DNA of 64,000 bases. Origin: Xanthomonas vasicola (GTDB lineage: Bacteria; Pseudomonadota; Gammaproteobacteria; Xanthomonadales; Xanthomonadaceae). The notes under the pieces were generated by a model, which saw only the letters and a list, made by a program, of their open reading frames with translations, was not told where the DNA came from and did no database searches. The DNA lies in assembly GCF_000772705.2 (NCBI RefSeq), contig NZ_JSBW02000037.1, forward strand, positions 92,714 to 156,713. The letters are read 5' to 3'. Position 1 is the stretch's first letter. The number at the start of each line of letters is the position of its first letter. The translations under genes were made by a program, and so were the position numbers. Shown here one piece after another: positions 36,751 through 46,276 of the stretch.

Positions 36751-37289
36751 ATCGTCTACTGCCCTTGCTGGGCTTCCTGTTGCTGGCAGCGCTGTTCGGC
36801 TTCGGCATCTTGTGGACGATGCAGCACAATCCGCGCGATGTGCCTTCGCCGTTGATAGGCAAACCGGCACCAGCGTTCTCGTTACCGCGACTGAATCAAC
36901 CCGAACAACGCGTCAGCCGTGATCAATTGCTGGGCAAGCCGTACGTGCTCAATGTGTTCGGCAGCTGGTGCGCCGAATGCGTGCACGAACACCCGGTGTT
37001 GATGGCGCAGGCCATCCGGTTGGGCGTGCCGCTGATCGGCTACAACTACAAGGATGTGCCCGCCGATGCCACCGCCTGGCTCGCGCGACTTGGCAACCCG
37101 TATGCGCTGATAATCGCCGATGAAGCCGGCCAGACCGCCATCGACTTCGGCGTCTACGGCGCGCCGGAAACATTTCTGATCGATGCGCAGGGCATCATCC
37201 GCTACAAGCACATCGGCGTGCTGACCCCGGATGCCATCAACGATGAGTTGCTGCCGGCCATTGCCGCGCTGCCCAAGGGAACGCCGTGA
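36747..37289 (+). CDS. ccmG: Thiol:disulfide oxidoreductase CcmG (DsbE)
   Basis: A 180-residue periplasmic thioredoxin-like protein anchored by an N-terminal helix (about residues 4-25). The active-site CxxC is Cys75-Ala-Glu-Cys78 in SWCAECVHEHP. It reduces apocytochrome c before haem attachment. Further typical segments are YGAPETFLIDAQGIIRYKHIG. Overlaps with ccmF and ccmH. Confidence 0.92.
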   Translation: MNRLLPLLGFLLLAALFGFGILWTMQHNPRDVPSPLIGKPAPAFSLPRLNQPEQRVSRDQLLGKPYVLNVFGSWCAECVHEHPVLMAQAIRLGVPLIGYNYKDVPADATAWLARLGNPYALIIADEAGQTAIDFGVYGAPETFLIDAQGIIRYKHIGVLTPDAINDELLPAIAALPKGTP

Positions 37290-37774
37290 TGGCGTCGGCG
37301 CGTCACACACTGCTGTTGCATTGGCGCACAGCAGGCCGGCGTGTGCGCCTGCTGCTGGTGTTGCTGCTTGGTGTGCTGCTGGCGCCCTCGCTGGCGGCGC
37401 AGGCGGTGGACCCGCTGCCGTTCAAGAACCGCAGCGAGGAGGCGCGCTATCAGCATTTGACCGCGCAATTGCGTTGCCTGGTGTGCCAGAACGAAAACCT
37501 GGCCGATTCCAATGCCAGCCTTGCGCGCGACCTGCGGCATCAGGTGTTCGCGCAACTGCAGGCCGGCAAGAGCGATGCGCAGATCAAGCAGTACATGGTG
37601 GAGCGCTATTCGGATTTCGTGCTGTACGACCCACCGGTCAAGCGCGGCACCTGGCTGCTGTGGTTCGGGCCGGCGCTGATGTTGGTTGCCGGTGCGGGCG
37701 TGGTGATCCACACCGTGCGCAAACGCGCGCGCGCCGGGACACCGGTGGCGCCGCAGGCTGAGGAAGAGTGGTGA
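37289..37774 (+). CDS. ccmH: Cytochrome c maturation protein CcmH (N-terminal type)
   Basis: A 161-residue protein with a signal/anchor, the redox motif LRCLVCQNENLADSNA (Cys63 and Cys66), and a C-terminal helix (about residues 125-145) before a basic tail. It handles apocytochrome thiols with CcmG and CcmF. The start ATG 37289 overlaps the ccmG stop (TGATG); GTG 37286 is an alternative. Confidence 0.9.
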   Translation: MASARHTLLLHWRTAGRRVRLLLVLLLGVLLAPSLAAQAVDPLPFKNRSEEARYQHLTAQLRCLVCQNENLADSNASLARDLRHQVFAQLQAGKSDAQIKQYMVERYSDFVLYDPPVKRGTWLLWFGPALMLVAGAGVVIHTVRKRARAGTPVAPQAEEEW

Positions 37775-38469
37775 TGATGGGTTTTTATGTCGCAAGCGCA
37801 GCCCTGGTGGTGGTGGCGTTGCTGCTGTTGTTGGTGCCACTGCTGCGCCACCCCACCGGCAATAGAAACGCGCGCTACAGCTTGTCGATTTTATTGGTGC
37901 TCGCCCTGCCGTTAGCCACTGCCGGTTTATATCGGCTGGTGGGCGCGCCGGAGGCGATGGCCACGCGTGTGTATGCGTCACAGCCACCGCAAGCCGAGGC
38001 GACAGCACCAGCTACCGCGCAGGCGCAAGCTGCAAGCACCCCTGCCGCCCCCCAGGAACAAGCGCTGGAACGCTGGATGCAGCAGGCCAAAACGGACGAG
38101 CAGAACGACCGCCCAGCCGACGCGCGTGAGGCCTATGCGCAGGCGCTCAAGATCGCGCCCGACATCAGCGCCGCCATTGTCGGCTGGGTAGCAGCAGATA
38201 TGGCCACGCATAGCGACTTCGCCATTGATGCAGCGTCGCGCACACGATTGCAACAGGTGATTGCACGCGAGCCGGACAATCAGCGCGGCCTATGGTTGCT
38301 CGGCATCAGTGATTTTCAGCAGCAGGACTTTGCGGCGGCCACCGCACATTGGCGCCATCTGCATGGCTTGCTGGAAACTGGCTCGCCGATGCAGAAAGCG
38401 GTGGCAGGCAAGATCGCGGTGGCCGAATCGATGGCCAGTGCGCGGCAGTCCGAGCGTGGCGCGCGCTGA
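37774..38469 (+). CDS. ccmI: Cytochrome c maturation protein CcmI (TPR)
   Basis: A 231-residue membrane-anchored TPR protein. Two N-terminal helices (FYVASAALVVVALLLLLVPLL and LSILLVLALPLATAGLYRL), an Ala/Pro/Gln linker (residues about 70-95), then TPR helices (DEQNDRPADAREAYAQALKIAP). It binds the C-terminus of apocytochromes. ATG 37774 overlaps the ccmH stop; AGGAAG lies 7-8 bases upstream. It is the last gene of the ccm operon. Confidence 0.87.
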   Translation: MMGFYVASAALVVVALLLLLVPLLRHPTGNRNARYSLSILLVLALPLATAGLYRLVGAPEAMATRVYASQPPQAEATAPATAQAQAASTPAAPQEQALERWMQQAKTDEQNDRPADAREAYAQALKIAPDISAAIVGWVAADMATHSDFAIDAASRTRLQQVIAREPDNQRGLWLLGISDFQQQDFAAATAHWRHLHGLLETGSPMQKAVAGKIAVAESMASARQSERGAR

Positions 38470-38613
38470 GGCAGGCGGCTGCTGGGTGGCTGGCCCTGAT
38501 GCGCGATGGCTGCCACGCTAGCCGATTAAACAGCGCACGTATTAGGCGAGTAACAGGCTCCATGCGATGTCCATGCCCAGCTGACGACACTCGCTAAGTT
38601 GTGCTACTCACTC

Positions 38614-40719
38614 TCAGACCGATGGCCCCAGCACTTCGTGCAGCTTTCCGCTGAACTCGCCCAGGGTGAATGGCTTGGCGATCATGCTCATACCTTCGCC
38701 GAGAAACTCGCCACGGTCACGCGCCGTTTCCGCGTAGCCGGTCATGAAGATCACCGGCAGATCGCGCCGCGACTGCCGCGCGATCTCGGCCAACTGGCGC
38801 CCATTGAGGCCCGGTAAGCCGACATCGGTGACCAACAGATCGATCTGTCGTGGCGAGGCCAGAATCGGCAGCGCCGCGTCCGCATCGGCCACCACGTCGG
38901 CCTGGTAACCCAGTTCGCTGAGCAATTCGGTGACCAGCAACCGTACCTGTTCGTCGTCTTCCACCACCAGCACTTGCTGGCCCTGCCCGGCCAAAACTGA
39001 ATCGCTCTGCGTGGGCGGCAACACGCTTTGCACGGAAATCCCGGCGGGCAGATACAGGCTGACCGTGGTGCCCGCGCCTTGCTGCGATTCCACCCACACC
39101 TGGCCGTTGGACTGCTGCATGAAGCCGTAGATCATCGACATGCCCAGGCCGGTGCCCTGGCCGGTCGGCTTGGTGGTGTAGAACGGCTCGAATACGCGTT
39201 CCAGCACATCCGCCGGCATGCCGGTTCCGGTATCGGCCACCGACACCACCACGTAGTCGCCAGGCGCTAACGCGATGCCACGACCGAGTTCCAGCGGCTG
39301 ATCGTCCACCTGCAGGTGGCGCGTCGCGATGCGCAGCTGCCCACCATCGGGCATGGCATCGCGCGCGTTGATGGCCAGGTTGAGGAGCGCGCTTTCCAGC
39401 TGATTTTCGTCGACGTACGCCTGCGGCAGATCTGCTTGCAGATCGGTTTCCAGGCGCACCGACTCGCCCAGCGTGCGCGTCAACAACTCCTGCAGCGACA
39501 CCACCAGATCGTTCAATTGCAGATGCCGCGCTTGCAGCGATTGCCGACGCGAAAACGCCAGCAGCCGCTGGGTGAGCGCGGCCGCGCGCAAGGCCGACGC
39601 CGAGGCCACATCCAGAAAGCGGCCCAGCCCTTCGGTGCGCCCCTGGTCGATGCGCAGCCGCGCCAGATCCAGCGCAGACAAAATGCCGGTGAGCATGTTG
39701 TTGAAATCGTGCGCGATGCCGCCGGTGAGCTGGCCCACCGCTTCCATCTTCTGCGCCTGGCGCAATGCTGCTTCGCTGGATTCGCGCGCCAGCATCTGTT
39801 GCTGCAGTTCAGCGGTGCGTTCGACCACCTTGGCTTCCAGCACGCTGGCCTGCTGCTGCATCGATTCCAGCGCCAGCGCGCGCGCGGTCACATCGGTGGC
39901 GAACACATGGAAACCATCCACCTGGCCATCCGCATCGAAGCGCGGCATGTAGCGGATTTCTGCCTCGCGGCGGCGCCCATCGGCATGCGGCCAGCTGGTC
40001 TCGATGTTCAATGTCTGCCCCGCCAAGGCCGCCTCGATCCAGGCGTGGCGCTCTTCGACCATCGCAGGCCCCACCACGTCTGCCAGCGGCTTCCCGATCA
40101 CATTGGCAGGCGGCACGCCGATCCAGTCTTCGTAAGAACGATTGGCGAAGCGGTACACCAGGTTCTTATCGATAAAGGCAATCAGCACCGGCAGCGCATC
40201 GGTCACGCGGCGCAGTTCGGCTTCGCTCTGCGCAAGGGCCGCACGGCTCTCGGCCAACTGCGCCATCTGGTCGCGGATCACAAACTGCTTCTGCCGCGAG
40301 CGCAACGCAGTAGAGATGGCGCTCAGCAACGAGGCCGAACTGAGTGGCCGTTCCAGCTCGATGACATTGGTCATCTCCGCCGGTAAACGCACATGCCGCT
40401 GGTTATGCGCACCACGCGGCGTGCGCAATAACACGAACGGAATGTCCGACCACGTCTGCTGGTCCTGCAGAATGTGCGACAGCGCATGCAAGTCGCCGCT
40501 GATCGCTTCGTCGGTCAGCACCACCACGCCGGAGGCGTCGTGCAGATCGCCCGCCAGCGCGGCCAGCGTGGCGTAGACGCGACGCGTCAGCCCACGTTCG
40601 CCGACGATGCCGGCAATGCTTTCGGCATCGCGGCCAAACGGCGCGATGATGTGGACGATGGAGCCGTCCGGGTCACAGATAGTCAAGGGGACGATCCAGC
40701 AATGGTTCTTCGTCTCCAA
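38614..40719 (-). CDS. PAS-containing hybrid sensor histidine kinase with receiver
   Basis: A 701-residue cytoplasmic hybrid kinase. An N-terminal degenerate receiver-like domain (about residues 20-130), PAS (VTDALPVLIAFIDKN region, about 170-290), a coiled coil, HisKA with His in GGIAHDFNNMLTG (about residue 345), an ATPase domain (NLAINARDAMPDGG, VADTGTGM, GTGLGMSMIYGF) and a C-terminal receiver with phospho-acceptor Asp in DLLVTDVGLPG (about residue 634). The start appears to be TTG 40717-40719, 47 bases inside the kaiC-like gene; homology starts shortly after. Kinase type resembles the HWE-independent HDFNN class. It is co-transcribed with the KaiC homologue. Confidence 0.85.
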   Translation of the reverse strand: METKNHCWIVPLTICDPDGSIVHIIAPFGRDAESIAGIVGERGLTRRVYATLAALAGDLHDASGVVVLTDEAISGDLHALSHILQDQQTWSDIPFVLLRTPRGAHNQRHVRLPAEMTNVIELERPLSSASLLSAISTALRSRQKQFVIRDQMAQLAESRAALAQSEAELRRVTDALPVLIAFIDKNLVYRFANRSYEDWIGVPPANVIGKPLADVVGPAMVEERHAWIEAALAGQTLNIETSWPHADGRRREAEIRYMPRFDADGQVDGFHVFATDVTARALALESMQQQASVLEAKVVERTAELQQQMLARESSEAALRQAQKMEAVGQLTGGIAHDFNNMLTGILSALDLARLRIDQGRTEGLGRFLDVASASALRAAALTQRLLAFSRRQSLQARHLQLNDLVVSLQELLTRTLGESVRLETDLQADLPQAYVDENQLESALLNLAINARDAMPDGGQLRIATRHLQVDDQPLELGRGIALAPGDYVVVSVADTGTGMPADVLERVFEPFYTTKPTGQGTGLGMSMIYGFMQQSNGQVWVESQQGAGTTVSLYLPAGISVQSVLPPTQSDSVLAGQGQQVLVVEDDEQVRLLVTELLSELGYQADVVADADAALPILASPRQIDLLVTDVGLPGLNGRQLAEIARQSRRDLPVIFMTGYAETARDRGEFLGEGMSMIAKPFTLGEFSGKLHEVLGPSV

Positions 40720-42190
40720 CGAACTGCGGCGTCCCGGTCAACACACCGTGGAATTTCTCCAGCGGCTGGCTCAGCTGCAGACCATTACTCCCGATGCGCA
40801 ATTCGCGGATCGCATCTTCATGCGCACCGCTGCGATTCTTGATCACCGACAACGCCTTGCGAATGCGTCCCTTCGCCTCGAAAAAGCGCAGCAGGATGAC
40901 GGTGTCGGCCATGTAGGACACATTGAGACTGCTGCTGGTCGCCATGCTGCCCACCAAACCCTGCTGCGGATTGATCAGGAACGTGGTCACGCCGCTTTGG
41001 TTGAGATACGACAACAGCTCGTGCATTTGCAGCATCAGCTGCTTTTCCTGCGGCATCGACGACAGATACCCGTTGAGGCTGTCGATCACCAGAATGCGAC
41101 AGCCGCGCTCTTCCACGCTGTCACGCACCGTCCAGGCGAACTCGCCCGGAGTGAGTTCGGCAGGGTCCATCTGGTGCAATTCCAGCAGTTCCGAATCCAG
41201 ATACTTGCGCAGATCCATGCCCAGGCCTTCGGCACGCTTCAACAAGGTCCCGGTGCGCTCGTCGAACTCAAGCACGCAGCAATGCTCGCCGCGCTCACAT
41301 GCCGCCACCACGTACTGCAACGCCAGGTTGGTCTTGCCAGCCCCGGCAGGCCCGGTCAGCAAGGTACTGGTGCCGCGCAACGGGCCGCCATGCAGCAATG
41401 CATCGATACGCTCCACACCACTCGGCACTGGCTCGCCGACGAACGGGGTATGGTGATCGGAGGCGATCAGACGCGGATAGATACGCATGCCGCCGGTGAC
41501 GATGGTCAGATCGTGATACCCGGCGATGAAATCCACGCCACGCAATTTCTGCACCTGCATGCGTCGCCGCGCTGCACCGAAATCCAGCGTCATGCGCTCC
41601 AGCGAAATCACCCCGTGGCACAAGCTATGCAGATGCGCATCGCGCTCACCATTCTCGTCGGTGAGATCGTCCACCAGAAACACCGTGATGTTGCGCGGCG
41701 CGAAATACTGCTTGAGCGCCAGCACCTGGCGGCGGTAGCGCAGCGAATCCTGCGCCAGCAGGCGCAACTCGGACAGCGAATCGAACACCACTCGCGTTGG
41801 CTTGACCCGGTCCACTTCGGCCTGGATGAGCTTGATGGTGCCATCCAGCTCCATTTCCCACGGATGCAGGATGGATTGTTGCCGCCCATCGCCCAGAAAC
41901 GCCTCAGCCGATGCCAGTTCGAAGATGCCCAACGCATCCAGCGACCAGTTGTGCGAGGCAGCCACCGCGGTGAGCTCGTCGATGGTTTCAGACAAGGTCA
42001 CATACAGGCAACTCTCGCCCTTGGCCGCACCATCCAGCAGGAACTGCAGTGCGAGCGTTGTCTTGCCGGAGCCAGGTTGGCCTTCGAGCAGGTACAAACG
42101 ATTGGGCGGCAGACCACCACGCAAAATGGTGTCGAGCCCGGTGCTGCCAGTAGTGATGCGGTTTGCGCTCATCGGCTTCACGTTCTTCAT
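40673..42190 (-). CDS. KaiC-like double-domain ATPase
   Basis: A 505-residue protein with two RecA/KaiC domains. Walker A of the first is GQPGSGKTTL (about residues 38-47), of the second GPAGAGKTNL (about residues 284-293). Each domain has the KaiC entry motif (TGSTGLDTILRGGLPP and SGVERIDALLHGGPLRGTS) and Walker B-like VVFDSLSEL and ILVIDSLNGYL. Non-cyanobacterial KaiC proteins are signalling ATPases rather than clocks; no KaiA or KaiB is seen. Start ATG 42190 with an AGG-rich site upstream; ATG 42172 is possible. The stop is inside the hybrid-kinase start region. Confidence 0.9.
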   Translation of the reverse strand: MKNVKPMSANRITTGSTGLDTILRGGLPPNRLYLLEGQPGSGKTTLALQFLLDGAAKGESCLYVTLSETIDELTAVAASHNWSLDALGIFELASAEAFLGDGRQQSILHPWEMELDGTIKLIQAEVDRVKPTRVVFDSLSELRLLAQDSLRYRRQVLALKQYFAPRNITVFLVDDLTDENGERDAHLHSLCHGVISLERMTLDFGAARRRMQVQKLRGVDFIAGYHDLTIVTGGMRIYPRLIASDHHTPFVGEPVPSGVERIDALLHGGPLRGTSTLLTGPAGAGKTNLALQYVVAACERGEHCCVLEFDERTGTLLKRAEGLGMDLRKYLDSELLELHQMDPAELTPGEFAWTVRDSVEERGCRILVIDSLNGYLSSMPQEKQLMLQMHELLSYLNQSGVTTFLINPQQGLVGSMATSSSLNVSYMADTVILLRFFEAKGRIRKALSVIKNRSGAHEDAIRELRIGSNGLQLSQPLEKFHGVLTGTPQFVGDEEPLLDRPLDYL

Positions 42191-42462
42191 AGACCTGAAT
42201 TTATCACGCAGGCGTTACGAGTCAGTACGCGCGCGACTGAATTCATCAGCTTGCCGCGCTTGACGCGGCGCTGCAATCGCTGACGTGACCATCGTCGCAA
42301 GACGGCGCCGACATGGCTTCTCGGACCTTTCTTCCGCTATCGAATGGACGGACAAACGACTTCACTACAGCGACTTTCGTTATCCCACGCCTCCATCACG
42401 CAACCGCGCCTACCGTGACCGGAGAAGCACACCGCAACTGTTGCAATTGATCGAGGACTGCA

Positions 42463-42837
42463 GTGACTGACGCATCACCCAACGCACGCATCCTGTTGGT
42501 CGAAGACGACGACGCAATCCGCGAAATGGCTGCAGATATTCTTGGCGACGAGGGCTACCACGTGGTGGCGTCCGCCGACGCCGAACAAGCGCTGACGCAA
42601 CTCACTAAAGCATGTCGGTTCGATCTGCTGCTGTCAGACATCTGCCTGCCTGGCATGAACGGACGCGACCTTGCCGATAAAGCACGCATCATTTGCCCCG
42701 CGCTGCCCATTGTGTTCATGACCGGCTATGCGGGCGAAATCGCCAAACGCGCTGACTTCCTCGATTCCGGCATACGTCTTTTGACCAAGCCATTTTCGTT
42801 GCGCGATCTGCTGGGCATCGTCCAAACGGCACTGTAA
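42463..42837 (+). CDS. Single-domain response regulator
   Basis: A 124-residue receiver: ILLVEDDDAIREMAADILG (acidic pocket), phospho-acceptor Asp in LLLSDICLPGMNGRDL (about residue 55), Thr in IVFMTGYAGE (about 83) and Lys in LLTKPFSLRDLL (about 106). It has no output domain. Divergent from the KaiC gene (272 bases between) and convergent with the PAS kinase; its receiver closely resembles the kinases' C-terminal receivers, so it may be phosphorylated by one of them. Confidence 0.9.
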   Translation: MTDASPNARILLVEDDDAIREMAADILGDEGYHVVASADAEQALTQLTKACRFDLLLSDICLPGMNGRDLADKARIICPALPIVFMTGYAGEIAKRADFLDSGIRLLTKPFSLRDLLGIVQTAL

Positions 42838-42852
42838 GCAAACGCAACCGCA

Positions 42853-42887
42853 CCTAAAAGCTGGCATCTGTTGGGCCAGCTTTTAGG
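42853..42887. terminator. Strong bidirectional hairpin terminator
   Basis: CCTAAAAGCTGGC (42853-42865) is a perfect 13-base inverted repeat of GCCAGCTTTTAGG (42875-42887) with a 9-base loop. It begins 16 bases after the response-regulator stop and lies between convergent genes. The T-run is inside the stem, so it can serve both strands. Confidence 0.75.
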
Positions 42888-42951
42888 CGATCGCGTGGCT
42901 CACGTTGTCAGGCTGCATGTTGTTACTCGTAGCTAACGCGACTCGCAAAGC

Positions 42952-45807
42952 TTACTGCACGCGCCGCTCCAGCAATTGCGCCATCCGCCGCTCCAGCTCG
43001 ATTGCCTGGAAGGGCTTGGTCAACACCTCCATGCCCTCATCCAGCTGCCCTGCGCCCACGGCAGCCGTGGCGGCATAGCCGGTGACAAAAAGCACCGGCA
43101 GTGCCGGCCGCGACTGCCGCCCAGCATCGGCAACCTGGCGCCCGTTGAGGCCGCCGGTCAGGCCGACGTCAGTCACCAACACATCGATGTGCTCGTGCGA
43201 GCGCAAACGCTCTATCGCCGCATTGCCCTCGGCGGTTTCGATCACGCGGTAGCCGGCTTCGGTGAGCACCTCGGAGATCAAAACGCGGATCGCGGTTTCG
43301 TCTTCCACCAGCAACACGGTGTAACTCTGCGAAGCGTTGCGCTGCAGCGGCCGGTTCGAAGGCGTTACGTCATCCTGCGGCAATACACCGGTGAAACGCG
43401 GCAGATACAAGGCCATGGTGGTGCCCACGCCCACTTCCGAATCGATGCGCACGTGCCCGCCGGATTGGCGGGTGAATCCATAGATCATCGACAGGCCCAA
43501 CCCGGTGCCCTGGCCGATCGGTTTGGTAGTGAAAAAAGGTTCGAACACCTTGGCCATCACCTCGGCGCTCATGCCGGTCCCGGTGTCTTGCACGCTCAGG
43601 CACAGGTAATCGCCGGCAGGCAACTCCAGCTGCTGAGCGGCCGCGACATCCAGCGTGCGGTTATGCAGGCTGATGGTGAGCTCGCCGCCATCGGGCATGG
43701 CATCGCGCGCGTTGATGCACAGGTTGAGCAGCGCGTTTTCCAGCTGCGGCGCGTCCACCAACACCTGCCACGCTTCGTCAGCCGGACGCAGCTGCAAGGC
43801 GATCGAAGGGCCCAGCGTGCGCGCGATGATGTCGTGCATGTCGCGCACCAGCGCTTCCACGTCAACCGCGGTCGGCGCCAGCGTTTGTCTGCGCGAAAAC
43901 GCCAGCAGCCGCTGCGTCAACGCGGTGGCACGGGCCGCGCTGGATTGCGCCATCTCCACATAGCGGTCCAGGCGGTCGTACTTGCCCTGCTCGATGCGCG
44001 TCTGCAGCAGTTCCAGGCCAACGCTGATGGCGGTGAGCAGATTATTGAAATCGTGCGCCAGCCCGCCGGTCAGCTGCCCCACCGCTTCCATTTTCTGGCT
44101 CTGACGCAGCTTTTCTTCGGCCAGCAACAACGCCGCGCTACGTTCGCGCACGCGCTCTTCCAGCGTTTCGGTGAGCTGGCGCAGCTGCTCTTCGGCGACG
44201 CGCTTGTCGGTGATATCGGCCGAGGTACCGAACCACTCGGCAATCCGCTCTTGCTCATCCAGCAGCGGAATCGCGCGCATCAAGGTCCAGCCCACGCGTC
44301 CATCAGCGCCGAGCACGCGGTATTCCACATCAACGCCAGACCTGTTGGCAGTCGTCTGCGCCAGCACGTCTGCCAACCGCGCGCGGTCGTCCGGGTGCAC
44401 CATCTCCTGCCAGTGCGGCGTAGCCGAAACCGCCTCACTCAACACACCGTCGCCCACCAGTTGGCGCAGCTGGCGCCAATCTGCGCTGGCGGAAAAAATC
44501 GACTGCGAGGAGGCGCGTACCAATGCATCCAGGCGCCATTCGCTCTTTTGCAAGGCTTCGCTCGCCAGCCGCTCGGCGGTACGGTCGCGCAGCACCTTGA
44601 CGAACCCGATCGCCTCACCGGTTTCTTCGCGCAGTACCATCAACGAGCCGTTGGCCCAGAACCGCTCGCCGGATTTGCGCACGTGCCAACGCTCGTCCAT
44701 GCCGCTGCCGCTTTCCAGCGCCGCTGCAGCTTCGATCAGCATCTGGCGGCGCTCGACATCTTCCGGAGTGAACGTGCGCTGCAACGATTGGCCGAGCATT
44801 TCGGCCTCGCTCCAGCCCAGAATGCGCCGCGCGCCTTCATTCCAGGACGTCACCCGCCCGTGCATGTCGGTGGCGATGATGGCGTAATCCATCACGCTGT
44901 CCAGGATCTGCCGGTTACGCACCTCAGCCTCGCGCACCGCGCGTTCCAGGCTGATGCGATCGGTGATGTCCAGGCCCTGCACGAAGATGCCGGAGATGGT
45001 GCCATCGGCGCCGGCGATCGGCTGATAAACCAGATCCAGCAGGCGCCGCTCGCTGGGGCCGCCCGGCACGGCTTGCACGTTGTACGGCAGTGCATTTGCC
45101 GCAAACGCACGCCCAGATCGATACACCTCATCCAGACGAAGCAAATGCCCCTGCTCCGCTGCATCGGGCAGTGCCTCGGCCAGCGGCCGCCCGATCACAT
45201 CGCGATGGCCGATCAACCGTGAATAGCACGGGTTGGCGAACTCCACCCGATGCTGCGGCCCGCTCAAAAAGGCCATGAACATCGGCGCCTGCTCAAACAG
45301 CCGAATCAAGCGCTCGTGTTCGTCGGCCAGCCGCGCTTGCGCCAGCTTGCGTGCAGTGACTTCGTTGGTCACGCAGAACGCGCCGCCCACCTGGCCATCG
45401 TCCAGATAGATCGGCGAGAACGAGAACGTCCACCAAGTCTGCTCCGGCACGCCGTAGCGGTTCATGCCGATCGGCAGTTCCTCGAAGCGCGAGGCCTGGC
45501 CTGAGAACGCTGCCTCGATCGGCGCACGCACGGCCTCCCACGCATCGGCCCACAATTCACGCAGCGGCGCGCCCAGCGCCTGCGCATGGCGCGGACCCAG
45601 GATCGGCGCATAGGCATCGTTGTAGAAAAAGGTCAGCGCATCGCCCCACACCACATACATGCTCTCGGGCGAACCCAGCATCAGCTCGATCGCATTGCGC
45701 AGCGGAGATGGCCACTGTGCGGTGGGTCCCAGCGGGCTCACCGCCCAGTTGCGGTCGCGCACCGCCTGCGCCATGACGCTGTCACCGTGCGGAAACCTCG
45801 TATTCAT
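42952..45807 (-). CDS. Multi-PAS hybrid sensor histidine kinase
   Basis: A 951-residue cytoplasmic hybrid kinase starting MNTRFPHGDSVMAQAVRDRN. Several PAS/PAC domains follow (SPESMYVVWGDALTFFYNDAYAP; LFEQAPMFMAFLSG; ILDSVMDYAIIATDMHG; and one near residues 465-590), then HisKA with His in GGLAHDFNNLLTAIS (about residue 600), ATPase motifs (NLCINARDAMPDGG; VQDTGTGM; GTGLGLSMIYGF) and a receiver with Asp in VLVTDVGLTGG (about residue 885). The frame extends to 45843, but ATG 45805-45807 fits homology. It has no membrane helices, so it probably senses an internal or redox signal. Confidence 0.87.
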   Translation of the reverse strand: MNTRFPHGDSVMAQAVRDRNWAVSPLGPTAQWPSPLRNAIELMLGSPESMYVVWGDALTFFYNDAYAPILGPRHAQALGAPLRELWADAWEAVRAPIEAAFSGQASRFEELPIGMNRYGVPEQTWWTFSFSPIYLDDGQVGGAFCVTNEVTARKLAQARLADEHERLIRLFEQAPMFMAFLSGPQHRVEFANPCYSRLIGHRDVIGRPLAEALPDAAEQGHLLRLDEVYRSGRAFAANALPYNVQAVPGGPSERRLLDLVYQPIAGADGTISGIFVQGLDITDRISLERAVREAEVRNRQILDSVMDYAIIATDMHGRVTSWNEGARRILGWSEAEMLGQSLQRTFTPEDVERRQMLIEAAAALESGSGMDERWHVRKSGERFWANGSLMVLREETGEAIGFVKVLRDRTAERLASEALQKSEWRLDALVRASSQSIFSASADWRQLRQLVGDGVLSEAVSATPHWQEMVHPDDRARLADVLAQTTANRSGVDVEYRVLGADGRVGWTLMRAIPLLDEQERIAEWFGTSADITDKRVAEEQLRQLTETLEERVRERSAALLLAEEKLRQSQKMEAVGQLTGGLAHDFNNLLTAISVGLELLQTRIEQGKYDRLDRYVEMAQSSAARATALTQRLLAFSRRQTLAPTAVDVEALVRDMHDIIARTLGPSIALQLRPADEAWQVLVDAPQLENALLNLCINARDAMPDGGELTISLHNRTLDVAAAQQLELPAGDYLCLSVQDTGTGMSAEVMAKVFEPFFTTKPIGQGTGLGLSMIYGFTRQSGGHVRIDSEVGVGTTMALYLPRFTGVLPQDDVTPSNRPLQRNASQSYTVLLVEDETAIRVLISEVLTEAGYRVIETAEGNAAIERLRSHEHIDVLVTDVGLTGGLNGRQVADAGRQSRPALPVLFVTGYAATAAVGAGQLDEGMEVLTKPFQAIELERRMAQLLERRVQ

Positions 45808-46276
45808 AGCGTGCTTGCCTGCACTGCGTCTGCGCGCAGGCAACCGCTCCGGCAGGCGCCGTGCACGACTGCGGCGTCGCCTGCTATGCGCTTATGCATT
45901 GCCCATCCGTACATCATTTCCAACCGTTGAAGCCTAGGTAGCCAGCTTGCGCATCACTTGTCGGCGAGACGGAGTGCGCACGCGGTCGCCCATCATCTGG
46001 CCTATGACAGTTGGCGTCCAGCCACCTCGGGCGCAGTGACTGAACAAGTAGCTTCCCCTGACGTGTTTGCGACACCGTGCAGCGTGCGCAACGGCCAACG
46101 CAGTTTTTGGCCTGCACGCATTTGAGCGCGCCCGGTTGCGCGCCGCTCAACAGCGCAATTTCGCTTCAGCAGCCAAGCGGCCAGGCATTTGCGCTTGGCC
46201 AAGGGGCACCTAAGGGCATACGCGCTGCAGGACACGTAAAATCGCTGGAGGCTCCAGGCAATACACGGTCGTACAG
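45808..46276. other. Intergenic region upstream of the PAS kinase
   Basis: About 470 bases with no gene I can support. Open frames on both strands are shadows. It should contain the promoter of the hybrid kinase gene. Confidence 0.4.

Noticed and set aside
40607..42283. 558-residue plus-strand frame opposite kaiC
   Set aside because: His/Gln-rich composition typical of the reverse complement of a high-GC gene; the opposite strand has two complete KaiC domains.
42976..45222. 748-residue plus-strand frame opposite the PAS kinase
   Set aside because: Reverse shadow with no domain; the kinase on the minus strand is well supported.
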